64,000 nucleotides of DNA from Bacillota bacterium (GTDB lineage Bacteria > Bacillota > Clostridia > Christensenellales > Pumilibacteraceae). Below the pieces are notes generated by a model. That model was not told the origin of the DNA and did no database searches. It saw only the letters and a list, made by a program, of their open reading frames with translations. Shown in pieces: positions 47,091-57,610 of the stretch (positions within the stretch are counted from its first letter, which is position 1; every line of letters starts with the position of its first letter). Location of the stretch: contig WRLT01000008.1 of assembly GCA_009777485.1 (NCBI GenBank), positions 19,757-83,756 on the forward strand, given 5' to 3'. Both the position numbers and the translations under genes were made by a program.

Positions 47091-49193
47091 ATGAAAAAAA
47101 TACGGATTATATTTGCGGCTTTTTTTGTTGTTGCTTTGCTTGTAGTATCGGCGTGCGGCAATAACGGAGGGGGAGATAATCCCCAAAAGGCAGAGCGCAC
47201 CGCAGCCGTTAGTTCATTGTATATAACACACGGCGAGGATGTATTAATGTCTGGGCTATTGTCGGTTGATGTGGCCTTGCAAACGGTAGAGTTAGACGCG
47301 TTAGTTTTAACGTCGGGCAATCCTGCCTACACCTTAACTTTCGCCTCCGACAACCACGCAGTCGCTACCGTTTCGGGTAAAACCGTTACCTTAGTTTCGG
47401 CAGGCGAGGCAGTAATTACCGCCTCTGCGGGCAGTAAGCAGCATAGCATTGTACTAATTGTTGGTGACGATTCAGCCCCCGAAACCTTTGCCATCACCGT
47501 TATCAACGGAACATCCTCCGTTACATCCGCGCCTGCGGGGGCCTTTGTTACCCTAACGCCCGGCACGGTAGGCGGTTCTGTTTTTGTACGGTGGAGTTCT
47601 AATGTAGAGGGCTTATGGATAAACGGAAACATTTTCCGCATGCCCGATTCGCCCGTAATCATGTCTGCCGTTTTTGACGGTGTTCCCTTAGAGATTGATA
47701 GAATTGAAATAAATAAACCTAACCTTGCCTTACTGATAGACCAAAGCGAAACCTTGCAAGCAACCGTTATTCAAACGGGCATCGGTGATGTGCCGCTTAC
47801 GTGGTCTGTAGAAAACGAGCGCGATTTACTAGGCGCGTCGCTGCCCACAGGTTCGGTTATCACCGTAGATCAAGACGGAACGGTTACCGCTAACGGTTTC
47901 GGCACGGCTACGATTAAAGCGTCTACTTTGGATTTTATGTATTCGGGCGAGTGCGAAGCAAGCGTAACAAACTTTTTACTGCACGGCGGTTCCGTAGAAG
48001 GGCTAACACAAGTAGGTGAGGGCTTAGACGCGGTCAGCATTGTCCGTGCGTATATGGTTGAGCCTGCCCAAAACTTAACACTAGTAGCAGACAATGCACC
48101 CGCAGGCGGACTTTTTGTAGGTTGGGAAACCGACGGAGCGCGGTTCGGCAACATCGGCAGTATTACACAAAGCTATACCGCCCCTAACGACCCTGCCGCT
48201 GTTCGGGCTGTGTTTTCTATGGGGAACAATCTCTTTACCGCAGGTTCGGCAACGCTTAACGGCAGTTCCATAGCAGGTATCGGAATTGCTAACGATAATA
48301 CAGACCGTCCTTTCGGACGCGTTTCGGGCAACACGGCGATTGCTATTACCAACGGCAATTCGGGCGGCGCGGCGGATGCCGATTTAGAGGGCTTTAGCGG
48401 TATCGGTATCGGTATCCCCGGCGATGCCCAAAACGGCGACCATGCACGCATTCCCGCCGCAACCTTAAATAATGTTACGGCGAAAGGCCAAGTTCTGGTT
48501 ACGTATATCCTTAAAAACCGCCACGAAACCTTAGACGTAAGCGTGGATATTACGCCGGTATTTTATAATTCGGTGCGCTGGACGGAAGAAATCACGGTTC
48601 CTGCGGGCGAAACGGTAAAGCACAGCGTGGTAGTACCTTACGGATTTGTCAATCCCGATTATGTGGTTAGAGTTACACAAGATGTAGCTGGGGACGCATC
48701 GCAAAGAATTCCTTTGGATATTGTCGCGCGGCACGCGGCAGCGTTTACGTCGCTGTCCGACCCGCTGTTTCCTACGCAAAACGCCGTAAAGCTGGACAGC
48801 TTTCCAAATCCCGATAATATATTAGCGGATAACGACTTAGGGCTAATTTTATTTTCCGCCGAAACAAACGCTATGAACAACCGCGGCGCACGCATAACAA
48901 ATTTTCCGACAGTTACCGCACTTGACGAAACGGTGATATTTTTTAAGGTAACTAATTACAACAGTACGGCAGTTAGCTATTCGTTTAGATTTAGCACAGG
49001 CGTCAATTTAGCACCGCATTTCGGCACTGCCCGCACCGTTGCGCTTGCCGCAAACTCAACCCAAACATTCTCCATGACGGTTATCAATGTAGACAACCCC
49101 GAAACCGTACATTTTTGGTTCTCATGGTCTAACAGTACGGTAACCGTCCGTAACTTCTCTATACAAATGAGCCTATCCGATGTATTTACTTAA
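47091..49193 (+). CDS. Ig-domain surface lipoprotein
   Basis: The 700-residue lipoprotein starts at ATG 47091, with GGAGGAGG 4 bases upstream. Its signal ends in lipobox VSAC at about residue 21. The mature part has a Big_2-like Ig domain (about 60-135), an InlB-like beta segment, a second Big_2 domain (about 200-290, IEINKPNLALLIDQSETLQATV), and a C-terminal module from about 378 to the end. The region from about 200 onward resembles residues about 800-1294 of the next protein. No catalytic motif is seen. As first gene of the surface operon behind the candidate switch, it is probably an adhesin or glycan-binding lipoprotein; function unknown. Confidence 0.8.
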   Translation: MKKIRIIFAAFFVVALLVVSACGNNGGGDNPQKAERTAAVSSLYITHGEDVLMSGLLSVDVALQTVELDALVLTSGNPAYTLTFASDNHAVATVSGKTVTLVSAGEAVITASAGSKQHSIVLIVGDDSAPETFAITVINGTSSVTSAPAGAFVTLTPGTVGGSVFVRWSSNVEGLWINGNIFRMPDSPVIMSAVFDGVPLEIDRIEINKPNLALLIDQSETLQATVIQTGIGDVPLTWSVENERDLLGASLPTGSVITVDQDGTVTANGFGTATIKASTLDFMYSGECEASVTNFLLHGGSVEGLTQVGEGLDAVSIVRAYMVEPAQNLTLVADNAPAGGLFVGWETDGARFGNIGSITQSYTAPNDPAAVRAVFSMGNNLFTAGSATLNGSSIAGIGIANDNTDRPFGRVSGNTAIAITNGNSGGAADADLEGFSGIGIGIPGDAQNGDHARIPAATLNNVTAKGQVLVTYILKNRHETLDVSVDITPVFYNSVRWTEEITVPAGETVKHSVVVPYGFVNPDYVVRVTQDVAGDASQRIPLDIVARHAAAFTSLSDPLFPTQNAVKLDSFPNPDNILADNDLGLILFSAETNAMNNRGARITNFPTVTALDETVIFFKVTNYNSTAVSYSFRFSTGVNLAPHFGTARTVALAANSTQTFSMTVINVDNPETVHFWFSWSNSTVTVRNFSIQMSLSDVFT

Positions 49194-49248
49194 ATTAGGT
49201 TTCTATAAAAACTAAAACATAGAAAAAATTTTTTGGAGGATAAAAAAA

Positions 49249-52200
49249 ATGAAAAAGAAAGGAATTTTGCTAACGTTATTCGCGTTGCTGCTAACCTTTG
49301 CGGTTGCACTAACCGCGTGTGACGGCGGCGGCGACGACAAAGACGTTGCGGTTACGGGCGTAACGCTTAACAAGTCAACAATTACGCTGACTGTCGGCGC
49401 GCACGAAGACCTGCAAGCAACCGTTTTGCCTGCCGATGCTACCAATAAAGCGGTAACATGGTCGGTAGAAAATCAAAGCGAAAGCAATGTTATCACGGTA
49501 AACCAAAGCGGTAGGGTAACCGCCAATAACCCCGGTACCGCGCGGGTGCGTGTTGTTTCTAACGCAGACAGCACCAAATTCGCACTGTGCGAGGTTACCG
49601 TAGAAGCACCCGCACCGCAGCTTGCAAGCATTGCCGTTACTACGCAGCCCACCAACCTTACCTATAACTTCGGGCAAAGCTTTAATCCTGCGGGAATGGT
49701 TGTAACGGCAACGTACAGCGACGAAAGCACAGAGGTTGTGCCTACGGAATCGCTAACCTTTAAAACTACCGCGCTTAATCACAGCGACACCGCGTTTACG
49801 ATTACGTACAACGGGCAAACCGCTACGGTTACACTAACCATTAACGCCGTTGTAGTTGGCTTGACGGTAACAGGCGCAGTTACAGAATACGATTTCGAAG
49901 ACCTTTTTGACGATACCATGACGGTAGTCGCGGTATGGAGCAACGAAGACGAAGAAACGCTTACCGCAGACGAATACACGCTTAATTTAACCGCGGGCGA
50001 TGCCTTAACGCATGCGGATACAACGCTTACGGTAACCTACGAGGGCTACTCCGAACATATTCCGCTTACCATTAACGCAATCGTTACGGGTATGCAAGTA
50101 ACGCAAGGCCCCGTTAAAAGCGAATATAGGATAGGAGAATCCTTTTCACCTGTCGGAATGAGCATTGTGCTTACATTCAGTGACGAAAGCACCCAAACCA
50201 TAACCGATAACTTTGCCGCAGAAGGCATTACCTTCAGCCCTTCAACTCCGTTTACGCATGCAGAGGACGAGGTGGTTATCACCGTTACGTATGACACTTT
50301 TGTAGACGATACCTCCGTATTAGTAGACGTAATCGACGTAACCTTGCAAAGCATTACGGTAGACGTGCTGCCTGACCAAGTAGAATACGATTTCGGTCAG
50401 CTATTTAACCCCGAAGGTATGGAAGTAACGGCGCAGTTCAGCGACCTCTCCACTGAGGACGTTACAGCTTACGTTACATTCAAGCTAACCGCGCTTAACC
50501 ATGACGATGTTTCGTTTACCATTACGTATGGTTCTTTTTCTCAGGATATCACCCTTACCATAAACGCGGTGCTGTTAGGCATTGACGTTACGGTAGACGA
50601 TGAGTACGATTTCGGCGATGTATTTGAGTATAGCAATCTTACCGTAACCGCACGTTGGAGCGACAGCGATGTAGTGCTAACAGCGGGTACAGACTTTACC
50701 TTAAACATAGCCGACGGCACTACACTAAACCATACCCACACAACGCTGGTCTTTACCTTTGACAACGACGCGTATACGCACGACAATATTGCCCTTACCG
50801 TCAACGCGGTGCTGTTAGGCATAGACGTTGTCGTTGTGGACGAATACGATTTCGGCGATGTATTTGATTACGCTACTCTTACCGTAACCGCACGTTGGAG
50901 CGACGGCGATGTAGTGTTAACAGCAGGTACAGATTTCACCTTAAACATAGCCGACGGCAAAGAATTAGACCATGGCGACACAACGCTAGTCTTTACCTTT
51001 GACGACAACGCCTATACACACGGCAATATAACGCTTACCATTAACGCAGTGGTTACAGGTATTTCGATTAAATCAGGCTTTCAGCTAGAATATTTTGTAG
51101 ACGATGTGTTTGACGCTGCGGGCTTAACCGTAATAGTAGAATACAGCGACCTTAGCACAGAAGAAGTAGTATTCGGAGTAGGCAGCGGCACGGAAATCGA
51201 GGTAGATTTAAACGGCGAAACACTTGCGCTTACCGATACGTCCTTTACCGTAAGCTTTGGCGGATATACTATCAATGTTGAAATTTCGGTGGTGGTTGCT
51301 ACAACGTTTATCACCGTAACAGGAAACGATACAACCATTTACACCAATTCAAACCCTACTTCCGCAACGTTTACCATAGCTAAAAACGAAGGTTCCAGCA
51401 ACGAGTTAGACTTTGACAAACAAGGAACCAACCTAGACGCTATTCAAATCAGCTTTAACGCGCAAACAGGTGAAGTTACCGTTACCATAGCACAAGGCAA
51501 CACAGCCGACGCAGACGTAACCATCACCGTAAAAGCTACCGACGGCAGTTTGGTTGAGGGCGATAAAACCATTACAATCAGCGTCCGTACCCGTGTAATG
51601 AGCTTATTCTTTGACGAGCCTACCGTGCTTGCGCTGATAGACGACTTAGTAGAATTAGAATACACCGTTACACAAGGTGCATCAAACCCCGATGTAACAT
51701 GGGAAATCCAAAACGAAAGAACCTTCGAGGGCGAACTCTTAGCCGAAGGCAGCGTATTAGTTTTAGACGCATTAACAGGCGAAATTACGGCAGTCGGTTT
51801 CGGGCTTGCTACGGTAGTAATTACTTCGGTAGAAAACCCCTCACGCGGGGACGAGTGCGAGGTAACGGTTGCCAATTTCAAAATTTTCGGCGGCATCGTA
51901 GACGGCATTGACGCGGCGGGCGAGCGCATGGAAAATATCCAAACCAGTACAACAACCTCTATACAAATGCCTGGACGTATCTATATAGTGTCGCCTGGGG
52001 ACGAGATTACGATTGTTGCGGACGAACCGCCTGTATCCAACACAATGTTTGTAGGCTGGGACAGAAACGATTACGGTTATCGCATAGGCGATCCTGGTCA
52101 AGGCGAATATACGTTTACCATGCCGAGTGAACCGCTTACCATTATGGCGTCATTCTCACCGTTTTCGAACTTGTTCGTCGCTGGTTCGACGGCTTTGGAC

Positions 52201-53133
52201 AGAGCTGCTGTTGCGGGCGGTAATCTATTTGCCTCGCATACCCAGCAGGAGTTCGGATGGCCGAATAATAACTCAACTGCGACCAGCATCTCAAACGGTG
52301 GCGGAGACCCTGATTTAAAAGGCTTAAGCGGTATCAGCGTCGGCATCCCTGGCGGCACGCCCGCTGGACGCCATAACCGTATACGCGGCTCAGCAATGAG
52401 TAACAGCACGGCAGGAGGTTCGCTGTCGATAGAATATATCTTTAAAAATCACGGCGATGTGCCGCTAACGATAGAACTCATGGGCGAAAGCTTTGGCGGT
52501 ATTGGAACAACGGGTATATTGACGGTTCCTGCAAACGGCGTCCTTAGAAATATGACGATAGTAGCCAACGGTATGCACAATCCGTTCTTAATTTTAGCGG
52601 TGCGCGAGGCAGTCGACGGCGGCGGTCGGAATAGGCTTGATATTGTGGCACGCCAAGCGGCTACCTTTATGATATTCGATCCGCAGGTACCCACTGTGGG
52701 TGCCGTTAGCTTTGGCAGTCTGAACGGCGCGCCTGCCAGCGACTGGTCGGCATCCTCCGATGCTACACGTGGTATGATTTTGGTCGCGGGTAATCAAGGT
52801 TCGGCTACAGTTAACGCTTCGGTCACAGGCTTGCCTGCGCTTGCAGATGGCGAAACTGTAACGAGGATATATTTCAGGGTTGTAAATTTCGGTGCGGTTG
52901 CGGCGACACAAGACTTAAGGCTCAGGTTTGGAACTTCGGGCGGTAATGGCAGTTTCGGTGATCATACTATTACGATATCACGCGTAAACACGCCAGGCGA
53001 TGTTCAGCTTTTCTATATGGACTTAGATCGGAGTACAGACCCTACTAATGTAGTATTTACGTTCTCATGGACATCCAGTCCGTTCAGATGCTTTTCAATA
53101 CAAGCGAACTACAACGATGTATTCATTTTATAA
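49249..53133 (+). CDS. Large multi-Ig surface lipoprotein
   Basis: The product has 1294 residues. A lipoprotein signal ends in lipobox ALTAC at about residue 24. It is followed by a Big_2 domain (about 33-120), then six or seven Big_3-like repeats of about 80 residues with the pattern YDFGDVF--LTVTARWSD--LTAGTDFTLN--LTINAV. It continues with a cadherin-like or Ig segment, another Big_2 domain (about 790-880), and a C-terminal module (971-1294) shared with the upstream lipoprotein. GGAGG lies upstream. Acidic and Thr-rich composition fits an extended cell-surface stalk. No catalytic motif is seen. Confidence 0.8.
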   Translation: MKKKGILLTLFALLLTFAVALTACDGGGDDKDVAVTGVTLNKSTITLTVGAHEDLQATVLPADATNKAVTWSVENQSESNVITVNQSGRVTANNPGTARVRVVSNADSTKFALCEVTVEAPAPQLASIAVTTQPTNLTYNFGQSFNPAGMVVTATYSDESTEVVPTESLTFKTTALNHSDTAFTITYNGQTATVTLTINAVVVGLTVTGAVTEYDFEDLFDDTMTVVAVWSNEDEETLTADEYTLNLTAGDALTHADTTLTVTYEGYSEHIPLTINAIVTGMQVTQGPVKSEYRIGESFSPVGMSIVLTFSDESTQTITDNFAAEGITFSPSTPFTHAEDEVVITVTYDTFVDDTSVLVDVIDVTLQSITVDVLPDQVEYDFGQLFNPEGMEVTAQFSDLSTEDVTAYVTFKLTALNHDDVSFTITYGSFSQDITLTINAVLLGIDVTVDDEYDFGDVFEYSNLTVTARWSDSDVVLTAGTDFTLNIADGTTLNHTHTTLVFTFDNDAYTHDNIALTVNAVLLGIDVVVVDEYDFGDVFDYATLTVTARWSDGDVVLTAGTDFTLNIADGKELDHGDTTLVFTFDDNAYTHGNITLTINAVVTGISIKSGFQLEYFVDDVFDAAGLTVIVEYSDLSTEEVVFGVGSGTEIEVDLNGETLALTDTSFTVSFGGYTINVEISVVVATTFITVTGNDTTIYTNSNPTSATFTIAKNEGSSNELDFDKQGTNLDAIQISFNAQTGEVTVTIAQGNTADADVTITVKATDGSLVEGDKTITISVRTRVMSLFFDEPTVLALIDDLVELEYTVTQGASNPDVTWEIQNERTFEGELLAEGSVLVLDALTGEITAVGFGLATVVITSVENPSRGDECEVTVANFKIFGGIVDGIDAAGERMENIQTSTTTSIQMPGRIYIVSPGDEITIVADEPPVSNTMFVGWDRNDYGYRIGDPGQGEYTFTMPSEPLTIMASFSPFSNLFVAGSTALDRAAVAGGNLFASHTQQEFGWPNNNSTATSISNGGGDPDLKGLSGISVGIPGGTPAGRHNRIRGSAMSNSTAGGSLSIEYIFKNHGDVPLTIELMGESFGGIGTTGILTVPANGVLRNMTIVANGMHNPFLILAVREAVDGGGRNRLDIVARQAATFMIFDPQVPTVGAVSFGSLNGAPASDWSASSDATRGMILVAGNQGSATVNASVTGLPALADGETVTRIYFRVVNFGAVAATQDLRLRFGTSGGNGSFGDHTITISRVNTPGDVQLFYMDLDRSTDPTNVVFTFSWTSSPFRCFSIQANYNDVFIL
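50562..51041 (+). repeat. Two 240-bp tandem repeats inside the multi-Ig gene
   Basis: Two direct copies, 50562-50801 and 50802-51041, exactly 240 bp each and highly similar in DNA, encode two consecutive 80-residue Ig-like repeats. Flanking repeats of the gene are similar in protein only. Confidence 0.85.
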
Positions 53134-53150
53134 AATTCTTTAAAATCTTT

Positions 53151-53192
53151 GCCGATACAGATGCGGTCAATGCGGCCGTATCTGTATCGGGC
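53151..53192 (+). promoter_or_regulatory. Hairpin between the multi-Ig gene and the first GH3 gene
   Basis: CCGATACAGAT pairs perfectly with ATCTGTATCGG (11 bp) around an 18-base GC-rich loop; no T run follows. It could be an RNA processing or stability element that sets the ratio between the lipoproteins and the glycosidases. Confidence 0.5.
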
Positions 53193-53221
53193 AAATCCCG
53201 CATAATAAGGAGGACACGTTT

Positions 53222-56200
53222 GTGCGAGTAAATAAGTCGGTTTCTAAAAAGAAAGCTTTGCTTAGCGGATTGCTTTGTATGTGTATATGCGTTACAGCTT
53301 TTTTTGCCGCAGTAAGCAACGCGGCGTTCAAGCCCGCGCACGCACAGTCTGAGGCGTCTAAGCCGTATAACGGAAACTACTATTTTTCCGATTTTGCAAC
53401 ACGCGCCGAAGCGATCGAAGCAGGGCATTTGCTTAACGAGGAAATTATGGAGGAGGGCGTTGTTTTATTAAAAAACCAAGATAACGCGCTTCCTATCAAA
53501 ACGCCTGTTTCCGATGTCAACTTAAGCGTCCGTCCGCGCATCAGCGTGTTCGGCAAAAGTTCTATTCCTGTTAGAGACGGTTCTAACCGCGTGGTAGGCA
53601 ACATCGCCTACGGCGGTGCGGGCAGCGGCGCAGGCGGACAGGTTATCGGGCAGGTAGACGGCCGCGTAGACTTGTATGAGGCATTAGAAACTGCGGGCTT
53701 TGATTTAAACCTCACACTAAGAAACTTTTATCAAAATATTAATCAATCAGGCGAAAACCGACCCAATACCTCGGGCATAAATTCTGGTGCCGTAGGCGCG
53801 GGCGTAGGCTACAAAACGTTTGAAACGCCGCGTTCAAGCTATACGCAAACGGTGCGCGACAGCTATGCTGCATACAACGACGCCGCGATTATCTTATTTT
53901 CGCGCACAGGCGGCGAAAGCTTCGACCTTCCGCGTTCAATGGCAACGGGCTATACCTCTACACCTGGGGTATACACAGGCACGCAAGACGGCGCACGTCA
54001 AAACACCGACCATTATATGCAGCTAGACCAAAACGAAACCGATTTAATTAAAGAAGTATGCGAAAATTTTGATAGGGTAATTGTACTGATTAATTCGGGC
54101 TCTCAAATCGAGGTAGGCTTCTTAGACGACCCCGGGCATTATGCGTACCATCAAAATATAAAGGCAGCTATGTTTATCGGCATGCCCGGCACGCGCGGCT
54201 TAAACGGCGTAGCGCGGGTAATAAACGGGCAAACTTCGCCTTCGGGCAAAACCACCGATACGTGGGCGCGCGATTTTAAAATGGACCCTGTTTGGCAAAA
54301 TTTCGGCAACAATAATTTTACTAACGGAGCCTCTTATTCCAACGGCATTACTAACGCTAACCGTTATGTATATTACGAAGAAGGAATTTATTTAGGCTAC
54401 CGCTATTACGAAACACGCGGCTTTACCGAGGGCTTTAATACGCCGTACGTTACGGATACGCCGTACAATATCAGCAATACCGATTTTACTAAAAATCAGC
54501 ACATCAACGGCACTTCTACAACCTCATGGAGCAGTTGGTATGCCGCGCACGTCAGTTATCCGTTTGGACACGGTCTAAGCTATACCACATTCTCTCAAGA
54601 AATTATCGGCTCTAACTTTGACAGCGGTTCAACGCTGGGCGCGGACGATGTTATTACGGTTCATGTTCAAGTAACCAACACAGGCGATACCTATGCCGGC
54701 AAAGACATTGTGCAGCTGTACTTTACAGCACCGTATACATCGGGCGGTATAGAAAAAGCGCACGTAGTACTAAGCGGCTTCGAAAAAACGCAGGTGCTTG
54801 AACCGGGCGAATCACAAACCGTAACGGTTACCATTAAGGTGCGCGACATGGCATCTTACGATTGGGACGACGCCAACAACAACGGCTTTAAAGGCTGGGA
54901 ATTAGATGCGGGCAACTATCAAGTAAAAATCATGCGTGACGCAAACACCACACTAGATACGCTAACGTATACGTTGTCGGATATTCGCTACGAAACCGAC
55001 GAGGTTACGGGCTACAAGGTAGAAAATTTATTTGACGACGTAAGCGAGGGCGTAGTGCGCGGAGGGCGCGGCTATCTTTCGCGTGCCGACTTTGCCGCAA
55101 CCTTTCCTAAAACACGCACTACTAATCACGCAATGACTGCGGATATTTTGGCAAAAGCGCGGGAGTGGTGGAGCCCCAACGCTACCGATATGGGCTTTGT
55201 CGCAGACCAACCCTCCGACCCGTGGTATGCCGCCTCAGCCCCCACAACGGGCGCAAGCAACGGGCTTGTTTTAGCGGACATGGTAGGATTAAGCTATGAC
55301 GACCCCTTGTGGGATGATTATTTAGACCAGTTTGTACCAGGCAACACAGGCCCCAGCGGAAACGGCGGTTACGCCGAGGGCACAGGCATGGCGCATCTCA
55401 CCGCGTACGGCGGCTGGATGATGGCAGGAAAGGGCGTACACGGTATGCCCAGCGTAGCCAATTTAGACGGCCCCAGCGGGTGGGGCAACGGCCGCGGCGT
55501 TGCGGCAGGGCACGTGCATTACTGTTCGGATACGATTTTAGCAGGCACCTATAATAAAGAGCTTGCTTACCGCAAGGGTATTATGATAGGCAACGAGGGG
55601 CTTTTCGGCGCGCGCCAAAACCCCAACAACAGCTTTCCCGGCAGCAACTGGCCGGGCGGCGGCGCAACAGCGGATAGATACCCCGGTTGGTACGCGCCGT
55701 CCATTAACATCCACCGTTCACCCTTTTCAGGCAGAAATTTCGAATACATGTCCGAGGACGGATACGTTTCGGGTATCATGGCGGCAGAGATTATTAAGGG
55801 TGCAATGGAAAAAGGCGTATTTTGCTTTGTTAAGCATTTTGCACTAAACGACCAAGAGTTAACCCGCGAGGGTATTCTTACCTGGGCAAGCGAGCAATCC
55901 ATGCGCGAAATTTATTTCCGTGCGTTTGAAATCGCGATAAAAGAAGGTAAATCCACAGCCGTTATGTCTGCTTTCAACCGACTCGGCCCCGTGTGGGCAG
56001 GCGGCGATTATCGGCTGCTTACCACCTTGCTGCGCAACGAATGGGGCTTTAGAGGTACGGTTGTAACAGACTTCGGCGAAAACAACCGCCACCAATTTAT
56101 GAACCCTAATCAAATGCTTCGCGCAGGCGGTGATTTATTGTTGGCACGCGGCGGCAATCTTAGATTTATAACCAACAACGTATCCAATACCTCTACAAAC

Positions 56201-57610
56201 AATTCAAGAACCGCCGCCATAACCAGCGCGACAACTATTGCGGTACTGCGGCAGGCCACTAAAAACATTGCGTACACTATGGCAAACAGCAATGCGCTAA
56301 ATTCTTCCTCTGTGGTTGCAGGCAATATTGTCCGCTTTGAAAGCAAGTCGCTTGCGGCAGGCATAGCGGGCGATTCCTATACCGAAAGCATCGCAGTTGC
56401 CGAGCTAGTTAATCCAAGTTCCGACCCTAATCCAAATATTACGTACACACTGCGCGCGGGTTCTTCCTTGCCCGCAGGGCTGACGCTTGCATCTAACGGC
56501 ACTATTGCGGGTACTCCTGCGGTAAGAGTTTCTAATCACCGTTTCACGGTGGTTGCGGCGTATCGGCCACAGGGCACGGACGTGCGTCTTACGGCGGAAA
56601 CGCAGTTTTCTATAACCATTTTAGGCGCGGAGGGCGGCATCGTTTACGAGCGGGACGGCACAACGATACAAAGAGCAACCTATAACAAGCCGTACACGCA
56701 AGATATAGGAGATGCAGAGGTTGTCCGTTCGGACGGCGGTATAGTGCCGCCCACTACCTACGCACTAAAAGACGGAAGCTTGCTGCCAGAGGGGCTAAGC
56801 TTGTCGTCTGCGGGCGTTATTTCGGGCACACCCGTTAAGATTTGCGCGGAATACCGCTTTACGGTAGTTGTGCGTGCCACGGGCTTTACCTCCGTTGAGG
56901 CTACGCTAACCGTTTCTGTGTTCTTTGAGGCGGAATTTGCGGATAATACCTTGTCGGCAGGAGTGTTCGGCGTTGCGTATTTCGCGCAGATCAACGGTGC
57001 GGAAAGCACGGGCGGCGCAGAAACCGATTTCACATACAGTATACAAGAGGATTCGGCTTTACCGCGCGGGCTAAGTCTAACGCCCAAAGGATATATTACA
57101 GGCGTGCCTACCGAAACGGTAACCAATCATACGTTTGTTATCGTTGCGCAAGCACCGTTTGTCCCGACGCAGGAGGCGGTATACACCATTACAATCGGCG
57201 TTGGATTTAACGAATCCGAATTAGCAGACGGCAAAGTAGGCGTTGCCTATGACGGTGTAGTTTTTGCATTAAGTTCGGCAGAAATTACGTACAGCCTAAA
57301 AGCGGGTTCTTCATTGCCCGAAGGGCTTACGCTTGCTGCAAACGGCACCCTGACAGGCACCCCCGTAAAAGCAGGAAACTACACCTTTACCATAGTAGCG
57401 CAGTCTGAGGGCTATGTAAGCGGCGAGGCAACCTTCCAGCTGTTTATCGAAGGAACAGGCGGCAGCGGCGGCAGCGGCTGCGGCGGCACGTTGGTTGCGT
57501 CCGACGGTTTCGGAGGAATATTCCTACCCCTAGCGTTACTGTGCGCAGCCGCCGTACTGGTGATACTTTTAAAAGGCAAGCAAACTAAAAATTTCAAGGA
57601 GCTAAAATGA
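53222..57610 (+). CDS. Membrane-anchored GH3 glycosidase, permuted domain order, with He_PIG repeats
   Basis: The 1462-residue exported glycoside hydrolase starts at GTG 53222, with AAGGAGG 8 bases upstream. It has a signal/TM segment at residues 12-35; the GH3 C-terminal domain comes first (about 60-440, acid/base Glu232 in GGESFD), then an FnIII-like domain (about 473-590), then the GH3 N-terminal catalytic barrel (about 690-990, nucleophile Asp950 in VVTDFG). Four Ig-like He_PIG repeats (LPEGLTL--GTLTGTP type) fill about 1040-1410, and a C-terminal helix with basic tail anchors it. The reversed order is known in Butyrivibrio and Ruminococcus beta-glucosidases. The substrate (beta-glucoside or other) is not defined. 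It overlaps the next gene by 4 bases. Confidence 0.88.
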   Translation: MRVNKSVSKKKALLSGLLCMCICVTAFFAAVSNAAFKPAHAQSEASKPYNGNYYFSDFATRAEAIEAGHLLNEEIMEEGVVLLKNQDNALPIKTPVSDVNLSVRPRISVFGKSSIPVRDGSNRVVGNIAYGGAGSGAGGQVIGQVDGRVDLYEALETAGFDLNLTLRNFYQNINQSGENRPNTSGINSGAVGAGVGYKTFETPRSSYTQTVRDSYAAYNDAAIILFSRTGGESFDLPRSMATGYTSTPGVYTGTQDGARQNTDHYMQLDQNETDLIKEVCENFDRVIVLINSGSQIEVGFLDDPGHYAYHQNIKAAMFIGMPGTRGLNGVARVINGQTSPSGKTTDTWARDFKMDPVWQNFGNNNFTNGASYSNGITNANRYVYYEEGIYLGYRYYETRGFTEGFNTPYVTDTPYNISNTDFTKNQHINGTSTTSWSSWYAAHVSYPFGHGLSYTTFSQEIIGSNFDSGSTLGADDVITVHVQVTNTGDTYAGKDIVQLYFTAPYTSGGIEKAHVVLSGFEKTQVLEPGESQTVTVTIKVRDMASYDWDDANNNGFKGWELDAGNYQVKIMRDANTTLDTLTYTLSDIRYETDEVTGYKVENLFDDVSEGVVRGGRGYLSRADFAATFPKTRTTNHAMTADILAKAREWWSPNATDMGFVADQPSDPWYAASAPTTGASNGLVLADMVGLSYDDPLWDDYLDQFVPGNTGPSGNGGYAEGTGMAHLTAYGGWMMAGKGVHGMPSVANLDGPSGWGNGRGVAAGHVHYCSDTILAGTYNKELAYRKGIMIGNEGLFGARQNPNNSFPGSNWPGGGATADRYPGWYAPSINIHRSPFSGRNFEYMSEDGYVSGIMAAEIIKGAMEKGVFCFVKHFALNDQELTREGILTWASEQSMREIYFRAFEIAIKEGKSTAVMSAFNRLGPVWAGGDYRLLTTLLRNEWGFRGTVVTDFGENNRHQFMNPNQMLRAGGDLLLARGGNLRFITNNVSNTSTNNSRTAAITSATTIAVLRQATKNIAYTMANSNALNSSSVVAGNIVRFESKSLAAGIAGDSYTESIAVAELVNPSSDPNPNITYTLRAGSSLPAGLTLASNGTIAGTPAVRVSNHRFTVVAAYRPQGTDVRLTAETQFSITILGAEGGIVYERDGTTIQRATYNKPYTQDIGDAEVVRSDGGIVPPTTYALKDGSLLPEGLSLSSAGVISGTPVKICAEYRFTVVVRATGFTSVEATLTVSVFFEAEFADNTLSAGVFGVAYFAQINGAESTGGAETDFTYSIQEDSALPRGLSLTPKGYITGVPTETVTNHTFVIVAQAPFVPTQEAVYTITIGVGFNESELADGKVGVAYDGVVFALSSAEITYSLKAGSSLPEGLTLAANGTLTGTPVKAGNYTFTIVAQSEGYVSGEATFQLFIEGTGGSGGSGCGGTLVASDGFGGIFLPLALLCAAAVLVILLKGKQTKNFKELK

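Noticed and set aside
53820..54026. Small frames inside the GH3 and Ig genes
   Set aside because: They are out-of-frame shadows without RBS inside long genes with clear domain content.
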